The translations under genes were made by a program, and so were the position numbers. A DNA stretch of 64,000 nt from Physella acuta (Eukaryota; Mollusca; Gastropoda; Physidae): contig NW_026732310.1 in assembly GCF_028476545.1 (NCBI RefSeq), forward strand, positions 26,001-90,000, in the 5' to 3' direction. A model generated the notes under the pieces. The model saw nothing but the letters and a program-made list of their open reading frames with translations, was not told the origin of the DNA and did no database searches. Below are positions 43,440 through 55,586 of the stretch, in pieces (within the stretch, counting starts at the first letter, position 1; every line of letters begins with the position of its first letter).

Positions 43440-45051
43440 ACAAAAGGTAGAAAGACAAACCATTAATAGTAAAGGGAGGGAAAAATGCACCTGGGTTAAA
43501 TAGTCATACCATAATTACGTCTGTAGGCATCTCTGGAGGGGGTCGCACCTCACCGCATGATACCATTTAGGGGGCAGATACCAATGCAAAAATTGGAGAG
43601 GGAGGATAGAGGGTGACATTAATTATGACGTAAGTTGGTTAACAATACTACATCCAGCTGTATTAATAACCTGTAGACAAAACATCGATACTATTAACAG
43701 CTATCACACAGGGTAAGGGGGTTAACAGAAGTTATGTTGAGTATTTTTACCAACCGAAACGTCAGCCAACGACAGGGGTGGGGTGACATTAAATTGTTTA
43801 CAATGGATTTTCCACTAGAATTAATAGTTGGATTAATATAACGTGTGCACACATTGATGCTACTGGGCTAAATGAAAGGGTGCTGTTATAGTAATTGAAG
43901 TTTTCACAGAACAAAAAATGTACCAATCAGACTGAGTTACACCGTCCACTGAAGCGGATTGTGGTGGCCCGATATGAAAAAAAATTCTTATAAACATTTG
44001 TTGCTTGGACGTTTCTGCTAAACAACTTATCCATGTTAGATTCCTAGTGTGCATAGGTTGAGGGTGGTGTCAGTAAAATAGTCAATACAATACAAAATTG
44101 ATTGTGCAAAATGACTTCAATAATCTTTCATTCGTTTTTTAAAATGATTTGTTAGTTATAAATAATTGTGTTACACCGCTTTTTACACGTTCGACATGTA
44201 TGAAGGATTTGACCTACACTATTGGCTACACCATTTAAAAATAAGTTGCTTGCCCACCATCAACATTTTATTAAACTTCGATTACTGTTTAACACAAATT
44301 ATCGAGACCTACATGCTTATATCGAAGGTAATTGTAATGTTTGTTTTCTGAAACGTGTAACATGTTCTGTAAGTGTGAATGCTTAAGTATAATTATAGTT
44401 CATTGGAGAAAATGTACCAGATAAAATTAAGTTGAAGCGGGTTTTGTGTTCTAGACATGTATAAGAGTAGGCCTATACATGTCGTAAGTATAAACGCTGT
44501 GTAAGGGGTTGAAAAATTTAATAGGTTCCTTAATATAATTAAGTGGCGTAACTGGGTTAAGAATTAAACTTTAGCACTAACTCACGGAAATGAATTAATA
44601 TAACATTTGGTTTAAAATAACTCCTTTATAATTGTAACTAAACAATATAAAAATATCAATGAAAAAAAGACTAATATATAATGCTTGTTGCAATGTGAAA
44701 ACAAAACTCATCGACGTCAGTATTGAGATGTTTCCCGTTCAGGACAAGGTGTGAGTTTTCTGAGTCCAGCAACTGTTTTACGTTACACTACAGCTATTGG
44801 CGATGGTAGACTTTTGTGTCGCTATTATTTAGCTATTAAACAATAAACACAAGGGCGCATCCTCTTTGACGCCAATGAGAAGAAAATTGCCTATAGATCT
44901 TAGTTATGATTATTAGTATCCTAGTTTGCCGCATGCGTCCACAAGTTTCTATTGTCACCAGCCGCCAGTAAGAGCACACGCACGCACACCAGCGATATTT
45001 TTACAGTTTTCGCCGTTTTACACCTCCCTTCTTTAAACCGAATATAAAGGA
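43440..45051. other. Downstream of the RING-NHL gene, no further gene seen
   Basis: AT-rich, with a decayed MITE-like piece at about 43545-43635 (ggcagataccaatg, attatgacgtaagt). No coding evidence. Confidence 0.45.
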
Positions 45052-45430
45052 CTAGCGTACCCGTCGCCGCGCGATGCAGCGTGAAATTTAGAACTAGAAC
45101 ACACTTCGACGATCGCCCGGGTAGGGGTGTATTGGAGCGCTACTGGAAGCCCTCGTTACTCTACCGCAGGGGCGCCGTATGGCGGTTTAATCATCGAATA
45201 TCATATGCCACCGAGTCAATATTGTCAAACTTATGTAGGCGCCATAGTGCTCATTGGATAGCCCGAGGCGCCAAATCTTACCCTACCAGCGCGCCGTCGG
45301 ACGCGCCTGATTCAATTCAGTGAACGACTATAATACCACATCTTATCCATGTTCTATCACACTCTTTAAAACGAATATATTCACTCTTGCACACCCGAAA
45401 AGCCCATTGAGCCAAATAGCACGGGGCGCC
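45052..45430 (-). mobile_element. Helitron-like 3' end and body, minus strand
   Basis: On the - strand it ends 'cgctgcatcgcgcggcgacgggtacg' and CTAG at 45055-45052, before a T. The GC-rich hairpin followed by CTAG is a common Helitron 3' form. The body repeats the 'gcgcctgattcaattcagtga' unit of 34200-34600. Confidence 0.6.
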
Positions 45431-46097
45431 AGAGGACTCTCGTGATTAGATATTCTAAGAAATTTTCACCTTTACAGAGGTGGGGTGACCTGGGGCAATG
45501 CCACGCCCTACTTTTTTGTAATTATTAAAATATTTTGTATTACCACTACCACAATATCTAGTAGGGTGTATACTTAAACATGTGAAATTTGTATCAATGT
45601 AAAAGAAAACATAAAGAATTCACAAAACAAAAAACAGCTTTTAGATGTTTAACTTTTGATTACCACTACAGAAAGGATGGGGTTATCTCAAACCGTACTA
45701 CTGTAATTTTTTTCTAAAGCTTATTTAAAAGTTTGTAGAAAACAATGGATAGTTATTTGGAACAGCGTCTCTTCATCAATGGAAGAAAAGAATGACAATT
45801 TAACCATTTAATAATATAACCTTTTCTTCAAGCGTTTCCATAGGCGCCTTGTCTTATACAGCTGTTTTGGGCTGATAATTGCAGACATTCTGAAATCAGA
45901 ACCAATGCATTTTTTTATTTATTACTTATTTAATGTAATGTTAATAAGCTAATTACTACTGGCTTTCAACCCTGCATTAATAAAATATAAGCTTGAGTAA
46001 AAATAATACGGTTTAGAATTTTCCCACACCAAAGGGTGTGGAATGAACATGACCGAGTTGACGAGAATCCTTCCATCATTATTGTTGACATGCAAAA

Positions 46098-46560
46098 TAA
46101 ACCGGGAGTGATCTCCCCTAAACTTTCTCGAATATTCTTATATAAAACAACAGGGGATGGGAACTCGGGCTACAGACATGATTTTTAATCCATTTTAAAT
46201 ACTTAAAGTTTTAAAAATAGAATAAAATCTCGTAGACAAAAGAATTGCACACCAAGTGAACGCCAAATAAAAAAAAGTGCATAATAGTGCGCAATATTAT
46301 TAGTACTTTAAAAATTGACATTAGTTTTTTGAGAAATCGGAAGTAGCGTAAATTACTACTTCCGGTCAACGGAAATTACTCAAAATTTAACAGAAGGTAA
46401 AGAATTAGATCTTTTACTTACATGTGAAATTTCATTTATCTATCAGATTATCTATCTCCAGTTATAGACTTTAGAAAAAATTGAAAGTAGAATAAGTCCT
46501 ACTTCCGGTTACCGGAAATCGCTGAAAAGTTTATACGGAACTACTAATTCGATATAATAC
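46098..46560 (-). mobile_element. HINE (Helentron-like short element), minus strand, 5'-truncated
   Basis: On the - strand it ends 'cgagaaagtttaggggagatcactcccgg', the hairpin-bearing 3' end of the family described at 54897-55586. It is cut off where Helitron family 1 sequence starts, at about 46570. Confidence 0.72.
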
Positions 46561-46919
46561 GTGTATATGAATAAATTTCTCTAGATCTAGAATCTAAAGA
46601 TCAGCTGTCGAAGGAAGTTATTTTTAGATCTAGAATCTAGGTCAAACCAAAATTAATAAGTTAAAAATAAAAACCATTTTAAAAACAGAATAAATTTTTA
46701 AATTTCTTTATTAAACTATTTTAGTCGTTAAATATTAGATCTAAATCTTCGCTTTTTAGCTTCACGGATCATCTAATTAAAGAATACAAGTGATTTATCT
46801 ATCTAGCTAGGTTCTAGATCTAGATCTACGAGAAAACTCGACTTAACCAAACCAGTCATAGAATCTAGAATCTAGATAACTCTTACTATCTAGATCTACA
46901 TAATAATGATTGTCTATAC

Positions 46920-47304
46920 CACGGGTTCCCAAGCTGGGGGTCGCGACCCCCCTGGGGGTCGCGAAGGTCTTTCTGGGGGGTCGCCAACTGGTATACTAAA
47001 CCTTAGTAATTTGAAACAAAACATGAATATTTAGAAGAATTTTTTAAATTCGGCTTCATTAACATCACTGGAAATGTAATAGAGAAGAAACAAAGCGCAC
47101 TGTACAAAGTTGTTCTCAGTCACGAATCTATGAAATCTTCAAAACTAAAACGTCATTTGAGACGAGTCATTCGGAACACACCAAAAATATATGGAGTTCT
47201 TTCGTCTATAAGAAGCTAGTTGCAAACGCCAGAGACTTGATCGAACAGGAAGTTTTCACCAGCATTAGTGCAAGCATCAAATGAAGTCACGATAGAAAAT
47301 GCCA

Positions 47305-47341
<37 letters not shown>

Positions 47342-48671
47342 AATAGGAGAAAATCTCATCAAACGCTGCATGTACGTAAATGTTAAATAACACCATTGTT
47401 TGCTTTTCAAGTTGATAAATCAACACACGTGAGTTCGTGTTCGCAGTTGCTGGTCTGTGTCTATATTCATGCGGATGATAGCAAAGAAGAGTTGCTCTTT
47501 TGTGAAGATAGCATGGAGAAAATAAATACCTTTTTTGAAACTGGATGATTAAAATGGGTTAAAACGGATGGTGCGCCATCTATGTTTAGCTCAAAATCGG
47601 GCTTTCAGAAAACAGAAAAGATTTAGCTTCCTAACCACTGCTCTAACCAATCGACATCAAGAGTCCATTGCTAGTATAAGTCGTAAATTATATAAAATCT
47701 GGAGCCTTCAAAGAACTGAGCAAAAACATAAATAGTGATCACGAGGTTCTGCTCTTCTACACTACAGTACGCTGGCTGTCAAACGAAAAGTTGTAAATTG
47801 TGTTTTTGAATTGAAATCTGAAATCAAATTGTTCTTGGGAGTGCAAAGGAAACAAGACTTTTTGGTATACTTAAAACGACAGAGTGGTTGGAGAGAGTAT
47901 CTTACCTAGCAGATATATTCGAACATCAAGATAAGCTCAACCTGAAGCTTCAGTGAAAATGAACGAATATTATAACTTTCCATGATAATCTCGGGGCATT
48001 TTTATCAAAGCTGCAAAATCGGTAAAGAAAACAAATCTTGGAAGTATTGTAAATTTGAGAAACTCTGCGGTGTGGTAGATGAATCTGATTGTGAGATAAT
48101 TAAAATTTTGAAAGAAGCGATTTCTGGGCATCTTGAATCTCTTGAAAATGAACTGCATCGCTATTTCTCTGAGCTGAAAAAAGAAGAATCTGCATTTACG
48201 CATTACCCATTCTCTTCTTCCCTTGATGTTGCCAGCATTCCCGATGAATTACAAGATGAATTCTTTGATTTGCAGAATGATTCCGTGTAAGATGAAAAAC
48301 TGCAGACACAATTTTGGTGTAGTATTCACCATTCATACCCAAACGTAAAATTGATTGACTTTTCGAGAATATATTTTCAACACTATTCTTCGATTAAAAA
48401 CAAAATTAAGATAATTATAATGACATAGGTTGGCGTTAACAATTTTTTTTAAAATTAAAAACTTAATCACGAAGGTTTAGTGAATAGTATGCAATTTAAC
48501 TCATGCTATTAAAACAGTTATCAAGAGTACTTCATATTGAAAATCTACTAGAAAATCTTATTTTAGTGCTTAATTTCCATACTAATTTCGGCTTTTTAAT
48601 TCTATGGGGGTCGCGGGTCACTTACTTTTTATAAAAGGGGGTCGCCACTCGAAAAAGGTTGGGAACCACTG
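46920..48671 (+). mobile_element. hAT (ZBED/SCAND3-like) fossil, 1752 bp, with 8-bp duplication
   Basis: The ends CACGGGTTCCCAAGCTGGG and GGTTGGGAACCACTG are flanked by GTCTATAC on both sides (46912-46919 and 48672-48679). Just inside the left end is the 'ggtcgcgacccccc' block typical of this group. It holds decayed transposase on the + strand and a 33-A tract at 47308-47340, where the related copy near 38840 has only about a dozen T on the other strand. Confidence 0.92.
47982..48290 (+). pseudogene. C-terminal hAT transposase remnant (ZBED/SCAND3-like)
   Basis: About 100 codons. The segments 'EAISGHLESLENELHRYFSEL' (in part), 'NPFSS'-like 'HYPFSSSLDVASIPDELQDE' and 'FFDLQNDS' match the region before the dimerisation domain of SCAND3/ZBED-type hAT transposases ('FRYFPDL...DDLQDEFIDLRNDS'). 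Upstream, 47770-47955 has 'TLRWLS'-like and 'VERVSYLADIFEHQDKLNLKLQ'-like remains with breaks. Confidence 0.8.
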
Positions 48672-49242
48672 GTCTATACTAAACTATTTCAGACCTTCAT
48701 TGTTTTATATAAATCTTTGTTTGTTTATCTATGGAATTGGTTAAGTGAAGAAAAAAAATAATTTGAAATAATACTAGTCTAGAATCATGGCCTATTCGCG
48801 TAAATCAAGTTTCTTAAAGCAGACTCAAACTCTTAATATAGAGTACAAAAAAAAAAAACGTCATTGACGTGACGAGCCTAGATAGCTAAGGTGTTAATGA
48901 AATAGACTTTCATGCGGGTGTGGCACGGGTTCTAGAGTAGTTTTGGGTAGGTGTATAGTTCACCGGAGACGTCAGTATATGAAGAAATAGTGTGGTCAGA
49001 CCCATGCTCAGCCGAAATCTGTGTTTTCAAAGACAAAAAAAATGTCTGAGTTGGGAGGACAGTGGGCAGGTGAGGTAGAGTAGACCTGTTTTGTGACCTC
49101 AGCATATGAAGAGATTGTGTTGTCAGACCCATGCTCAGCCGAAATCGGTGTTTTTAAAAGACAAAAACGTCTGAGGTGTGACGTCTTTTTGAATGTGGGG
49201 TCTGGTTTTTTTGTGACGATAAGTGAGAGACGTGATGTTTTT

Positions 49243-49904
49243 ACTTTCTCGTATATAGGAAGTATAGAGAAAGTCATGTAATAGTGCAAAAAAAAACAAA
49301 ATCGAGATTTTTACAAATCTCTACGTTTTACACCTCACTGATACGGAAAAACATAATTTTGCAATCTTGTCCGTATGTCTGTGTCTGTCTGTGTGTGTGT
49401 GTGTCTGTCTGTGTGTAAACACGATAACTTGAGTACCGTTTCAGCTAGGTTGATGAAATTTCATATACAAGTGTTTTATGAAAATCGTAGATCCGTATAA
49501 ACTTTTGAGCGATTTCCGATAACCGGAAGTGGAACTTTTTCTACTTTGAATTTTTCAAAAGCATATAACTTGAGTGAAATTTCATACGTAAGTAAAAGAT
49601 CTAATTCTCTACCTTCTGTCAAATTTTGAGTAATTTCCGTTGACTGGAAGTACTAATGTACGCTATTTCCGATTTCTCAAAAAACGCATGTAAATTTATA
49701 AAGTACTAATAATATTGCGCACTATTATGCACATTTTGTTTTGGCGTTCGCTTGGTGCGCAATTCTTTTTTCCACTAGATTTTATTCTATTATTAAAAGT
49801 TTAAGTAAACAAAAATCATGTCTATATTCCGAGTTGCCATCCCACGTAGTGTTATAATATATTAGAATATTCGAGAAAGTTTAGGGGAGATCACTCCCGG
49901 TTTA
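49243..49904 (+). mobile_element. HINE (Helentron-like), full-length copy inside Helitron copy 4
   Basis: It starts ACTTTCTCGTATATA and ends with CGAGAAAGT, then hairpin GGGAG-ATCA-CTCCC and ggttta. The uninterrupted Helitron sequence at 7000 ('cgtgatgtcatttatgga') shows the insertion point between T residues. It contains a (TGTC/TG)n microsatellite and four 'ccgataaccggaagt'-type blocks. Confidence 0.78.
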
Positions 49905-49958
49905 TTTATGGATGACCCCCGAAACTCACAGTTATCCAAGGGATGACGGGTAGTCTAG

Positions 49959-50155
49959 TAAAGTACTAATATTCCGCACTATTATACAGATATTGTTTGC
50001 CATTCACGTGCTCAATGCTTTTTTTCTACGAGATTCTATTTTAAAAAGTTTAAGAAATTAAAAATTGATGAAAAATCATGACTATATTCCGAGTTGCCAT
50101 CCCCCGTAGTATTAAATAAGAATATGTTTAGGGGAGACCACTCCCGCTTTATTGT
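49959..50155 (+). mobile_element. HINE 3' fragment
   Basis: It begins 'aaagtactaatattccgc' immediately after the Helitron end and runs to 'aggggagaccactcccgc', the hairpin end. Confidence 0.65.
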
Positions 50156-50657
50156 TTTCAATATCTGTGATAAATGTATAATTTTTGGCTTTAAAAAAAT
50201 TGCTTGGTTAACGAAAATGCTACAAACATCAGTTATATCCAATCTTTAGTAAAGTACAAAAAAATCAAACTGTCGGACTTTTATGCACCATATTTATAAC
50301 TATCGTAAATGATTTTTTTAAATATTTACACGGGGCCTTTCGAAAAATTCGAAACTAGTCTCGGTTGTGTCCAGCCATACACATGCTATTGAAACATCAT
50401 GCTTTTCATTTTTAAAAAGAAAGGCACCTTAGGACATCATTAATGTTGTCCGTAATAACAAAAATGATTAGTCTAAGGTAAACTCAGTAAACAGTTGAAC
50501 GCATTTGAAAATCATATAACGTACACTTTTTGAAAAAGTGCATGGGATGTACTTACGTTTGGATGTTTGACGGTTGTTGCAGATAAAATAAAAGAATGGC
50601 TCTGACCGTAGAAGAATTCTTTGCAAACCGAAAATAGAAGCACATGAAATAAGTCAA

Positions 50658-51008
50658 TCTATGCATATATATAATTCTCTTCTTGGAGACCATAGAAAAC
50701 ACCAATCGCTACCACCCCCACCCCCACATGGTCTGGTGAGCTGTGTTTCACGCTAAATATTTACAATCGTCGAGTTTGCTTTAGTGACGGCTATTAGGAG
50801 CATATAATTTAGTTTGAAACGATTTTAAACTTAGAGGAGGCTGCTTTCACGGGTGGGGGGGGGGGGGGGGGGGGAAGGGGGGTTTGGGGGAAAGGGGGGT
50901 TTTAGTGTTTAAAGCAAATATTTTCAGTGGCAGCATTCAAATTATGAGTTACTGAAAAGTAGAAAATAAAACTAAATAGCGGCGTGTGATAAGCCGCGGG
51001 TCGGCTCG
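50658..51008 (+). mobile_element. Helitron-like element, first unit of a head-to-tail pair (plus strand)
   Basis: It begins A|TCTATGCATATATATAATTC and ends 'gccgcgggtcggctcg' at 51008. The body matches 35562-35980. Confidence 0.72.
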
Positions 51009-51347
51009 TATATATATAATTCTCTTCATGGAGACCATAGAAAACACCACACAGCTTAGCCACCACCCTCATCCCCTCCTGTCAGGTGAGCTGTGGTTCA
51101 CCCCAAATGTTTACAATAGTAGAGCCGGTTCAAATGTGACAGCTATTAGGGGCAGATAATTTAGTTTTTAAACGATTTGAAAGCAATGGGAGATAAATAA
51201 GTTCTGCTTGATATTTTCATTGTCGTCTGTAGACGGCTGCTTTCAATGGGCGGTGGGGTATCGTCTAATTTACAAATTATGAATTGTTGATAAGTAGGAA
51301 AAAAACACACCTAGATAGCGGCGTATGCTACCTCGCGGGTCAGCTCG
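51009..51347 (+). mobile_element. Helitron-like element, second unit of a head-to-tail pair (plus strand)
   Basis: It begins tatatatataattctc directly after the CTCG of the first unit and ends 'cctcgcgggtcagctcg' at 51347. It is more diverged than the first unit. Confidence 0.7.
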
Positions 51348-52970
51348 TATTTTATAGTTAGGTAAATTAATGCCCTGTAAAAATAAAGACGTTACAGTGT
51401 ATAAGGTTTGGAATTACACCGGGTGTGTAATAGCCCTAGGTCGCCTTCCTCGACATACGAGATTTTTATTTTTTTAGAAACGAGCAGTCGATCGACCGAT
51501 TTACGAGGAACCTATGCTCGGGTTTTACAGTTATAGTAATGAAAAAGAATGAAAAATGAAACAACCGGAAAAAGCTGCAACTGATCGTGCATCGCGGCTA
51601 TGAAATTCCACTCTTGTGACTAATTTCAGCAACATTCTGTTAGACAAGGTTGTTAGATATCAGCACAAATCCTGGAAGGTAGAAATTATTAAATAAATTG
51701 AGCATTCTGTTTTAAATGTTGATGAAGACAGCGCTTAAGGCAGGTTTCGACGACAACGAACAAAGTTTCTGCACTGTTCGCGTATCGCGAAACCCGTGTA
51801 AACGCCTAGACAAAAAGCTCGTGGCTCTGTTTTGGCTGTAATGAAGACATGTAAATGTTAGACTTCACGGATAAAACTTGCAATGCTCAATTAAATATAC
51901 TGCAAGATTATATTTTTTTTTATCAGAAGGTGGAAACGGACTTGAGCTATAAACCACGCTCAATATTTTTTTCTTCATAAAGTTAGTTTGTAATTAAATT
52001 TAGCATTATACGTTTATAAAATCAGGTTGATCTATTTTATTTTATTGGCTGTGTATTTTTGTATGTTTTATCAACACAAATTTTATATTTGTTTGCAATT
52101 AAGGAATCATTTTAGGGTTTTAGTTGCCAGTCATCAGATTAGGTTTAACTCAGTGAACTCAGATATCAGAAAGCGATATTTTATCGGTTTTCGGTTCTTA
52201 AAATAGCGATAACTTGAAAACGGTTTCAGTTAGATGGATAAATTTCACAAACAAGCAAAAGCTACTGTAGGTCGTATTTTACTCTTTTCCCGATTTACAT
52301 ATAATCTTATGAAATTTGTAATCTTGAATCATATTCTCACAAAGCCTTTTCTAAAAACTTTTCGCGTCTATGTGTTTTCTCGAAATACGAGCTGTTTGGT
52401 CACAAACTCCTATATTTTTAGCCCGATTGCACTGGAGAATTAAGAACTAGCCGTTACTAATAGCATTTTTTTACTTTAATTGTTGACGCCGGTATCTTTG
52501 TTAGTTTACAAAATGTTTTAAGAAACAGTAAATATACAAGCATAAAATATCGGAATACTTTTATGTAGCTTTTTACACCATCATAGCTAATGATTGCAAC
52601 ACGAAACATGAACTTAAACGAAAAAAAACACACCCAAAGAAAACAATTCAAGAAAGTGTTGCACACACGCAACAATAAAAGCACCCAGTACCTATTATCA
52701 CCGTTACTCTAGCAGGTGGGAAATCAAATATTAATTGTTAGTCATTATTAATTAATTTTCACGGCTATTTGAAAACAGATCAGTATCAATTTTAAAGAAA
52801 TTCTGCAGTTGTACAGAATCCACTTTAGGGGAGCGAATCCACATTTAATTTAATTAGTATTTAATTTCATTAAGATTTAATCGCATAATTTTAAACATTT
52901 GAGCATCAAATAAACGCGCTAGTGTGTGTGCAGTAGCGCGAAAAGATTAATACTTCAAATAGCAATATTT
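51348..52970. other. No gene seen
   Basis: AT-rich. The 70-codon frames in it have no recognisable domain or codon bias. Confidence 0.45.
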
Positions 52971-52974
52971 AATC

Positions 52975-53890
52975 TCTATATATAAAGCAAAGTGGTTGGG
53001 TGCTCGATAGGGCAATTCCCTGCACCGTAGGCGCTTCAAATTTGGCAGGCTCCTGCCTTGGGGCGAAGAAACACGAATTCCGGTGCCGGTTGGCCGCAAA
53101 AGCCACGGGGAGGGGGTCAAAACTGACCTCGACTGACCGGCGCCTTTTTTGTACGAAAAAAACTTTTGCCCAACGACCCCCCCCCCCCTTGATATTTTGT
53201 GACGTGGTAGGAGAACGCCTAAGGGTGTCATAAAACACTCGGCATTTCTGGGAAAACTTCGTAAAGTTGTCAAAACTGACGAGTCGTATTTCCCTATATA
53301 ATCTTTGTATTTTATGGGAAAAACAGAGGGTAATTTCACCACAGATTTTAGGATACTTACCTTCTGTACATCATGCTTATTTTTTGCAAACATCTAGATA
53401 AATGGCTAGGCGGTATGAGAAAACTGTCGGTTTGACTCATAGCCCTCGATGAGGGCTAAAAGATGACCGCGAGTAAAATTCTCCTTATTTATGCTATATA
53501 ACGAAAATTTTTTTTGACGAACGACCCCCTTGATATTTTGTGAGGTGGTAGGAGAACGCCTAGGGGTGTCATAAAAAACTCGGCATATCCGGGAAAACTT
53601 CGTAAAGTGGTCAAAACCCTATACAATCGTTGTATTTTATGTGAAAAACGGGGTAATTTCAACATTTATCTGGCTAATTTTTTGCATGCACCTCCATAGA
53701 TGACTAGGCCGTATGGAAAAACTGTTGGTCTGACCAAAAGCCCTCGACAAGGGCTAAAAAATGACCGCGAGTGAAATTCTCTTTAAGATATATTTAAATA
53801 AATTGAGGAACGACCCTTCTAATATTTTGTGAGGTCGTAGACCGACCCTGGAGGGTAACAAAAACCTTTTTTCCTATTCCCGCCTGAAAG
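52975..53890. repeat. Satellite-like tandem repeat, about 2.5 units of roughly 290-340 bp
   Basis: After a leader starting 'tctatatataaagcaaagtg' (Helitron-like 5' end) the block from 'gatattttgtgaggtggtag' to 'gaccgcgagtgaaattctc' repeats at about 53185, 53530 and 53820. Each unit has a small hairpin, gccctc-gat-gagggc in the first and agccct-cgaca-agggct in the second. Related monomer at 41395-41800. Confidence 0.72.
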
Positions 53891-54574
53891 AAACAATTAC
53901 GGTCGTTAGATGTGTCCAGATGTAGTATTTTCTTATATATACACTTGTTTGTGAAAACGTAAACACAAACTACGTCATTTGGTCTTTGTACAGGGGAGGT
54001 AACTTATTAAAGTAATATTTTAAAAATAATTTTCATAAATTTTAAAGTAAAGTTTCCTTTTCAAACCTGACGGTCTATGGGGCAAGTGAAGTAGAGTTTA
54101 CTTGTTTCTGTGACCTCGGCATATGAAGATTAAAGTAAAACAAAAATATTAAAAAGTATACCATTCGTTTACGTAAATATTTCATTATCAATTAAGTTAT
54201 GAATTGTAGTGAAATTGTGAAAATTAATCGCAAAACTAAATTTATTATAATTTTTGTTTTATACTATTAAGGAAGCCTTTGCAGTTCTATAACCTACCGG
54301 GTAATAAGTTTGCGAATACTCCACTCATGTTAGCATGGTATGAAATTACTCAAGACTCTTTAAACTTAGGCCCTAAGCACGCCACATAATAGCCAATCAA
54401 CAATTAATTAATTATTTTAATTCTCAATTTCTTTATTTTAAAACCTAAGCAAAGCTAGGCAGTATGCCTAGTTATTTAAATAAAGCGTGAGTGATCTGCG
54501 AAAAACTTTTGCATATACAGTGGTACATCGACATACGAGATTTATTTAGATGTGAGCAGTCGAGAGTGCTATTT

Positions 54575-54830
54575 TTACTTTCTAGTATACAGAGTATAGA
54601 GGAAGTATTGTAATCGTGCACAAAAATAACATGAAATTTTGAGTTTTCATCTTTATACACCTCAGTACTTCATCATATACGGGGTTTAGGGGACTTATTT
54701 TAATCGGGCAAAAATAATAAATGCAGATTTATCAAAATGTTGGTGTTCTATGGAAAATCGATTTGGAAAAACTGGGCTTTGCAATTCTGTCCGTATGTCT
54801 GTGTGAAAGTTTAGGGGAGATCACTCCCGG
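54575..54830 (+). mobile_element. HINE, internally deleted copy
   Basis: It has the family 5' end (actttctagtatacagagtata) and the 3' hairpin end (aggggagatcactcccgg), but only about 250 bases in all. Confidence 0.7.
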
Positions 54831-54896
54831 TAAATGGACACCAGCGAGTTGACGAGGATCCTTCCGTAATGTTGTTGACATGGAATAAAAATGTGC

Positions 54897-55586
54897 TTTT
54901 TACTTTCTCGTATATACCAACTATAGAGAAAGTCTTGTAATCGTGCAAAAAAAATAATAATCGAGATTTGTCTCGACGTTTTACACCTCACTGATACGGA
55001 AAAACAATTTTGCAATCTTGTCCGTATGTCTGTGTGTGTGTGTCTGTCTGTCTGTCTGTCTGTGTGTAAACACGATAACTTGAGTACCGTTACAGCTAGG
55101 TTGATGAGATTTCATATATATAAGTATTTTATCAAAATCGTAGATCCGTATCAACTTTTGAGCGATTTCCGATAACCGGAAGTGGTACTTTTTCTACTTT
55201 GAATGTTTTCAAAAGCCTATAACTTGAGTACTATTTCAGATAGATAAATGAAATTTCACATGTAAGTAAAAGATCTAATTTTCTACCTTCTATTAAATTT
55301 TGAGTAATTTCCGTTGACCGGAAGTAGTAATTTTCACTCTTTCCGATTTATCAAAAAACGCATGTGAATTTATAAAGTACTAATAATATTCCGCACTATT
55401 ATACACATCTTTATTCGGCGTTCGCTTGGTGCGAAATTCTTTTTTCTATGAGATTCTATTCTATTTTAAAAAGTTTAAGTATTTAAAATGGATTAAAAAT
55501 CATAACTATATCTCGAGTTCCTATCCCCTGTTGTTTTATATAAGAAAATTCGAGAAAGTTTAAGGGAGATCACTCCCGATTTATTT
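54897..55586 (+). mobile_element. HINE (Helentron-like), full-length copy with visible empty site
   Basis: It begins tACTTTCTCGTATATAcc and ends CGAGAAAGTTTA, hairpin GGGAG-ATCA-CTCCC, gattta. The 5' ACTTTCTCG and the 3' subterminal CGAGAAAGT make a 9-bp asymmetric inverted repeat. It interrupts repeat R27; the uninterrupted copy at about 27187 (gtgctttttagattt) shows insertion within a T-run. These are the marks of Helentron-derived HINEs such as DINE-1. Confidence 0.82.

Larger units (their letters stand above)
46570..49958 (+). mobile_element. Helitron family 1, copy 4 (5'-truncated; carries hAT fossil and HINE)
   Basis: It begins inside the family body (aaatttctctagatctag, as at 3593) and ends with hairpin ATCC-AAG-GGAT, gacgggtagt and CTAG at 49955-49958. 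Inside lie a hAT fossil (46920-48671), a tRNA-like block (about 48875) and a HINE (49243-49904). Confidence 0.75.

Noticed and set aside
52947-53393. A 148-codon minus-strand frame
   Set aside because: It lies across the satellite-like repeat and its Helitron-like leader; related monomers do not keep the frame.
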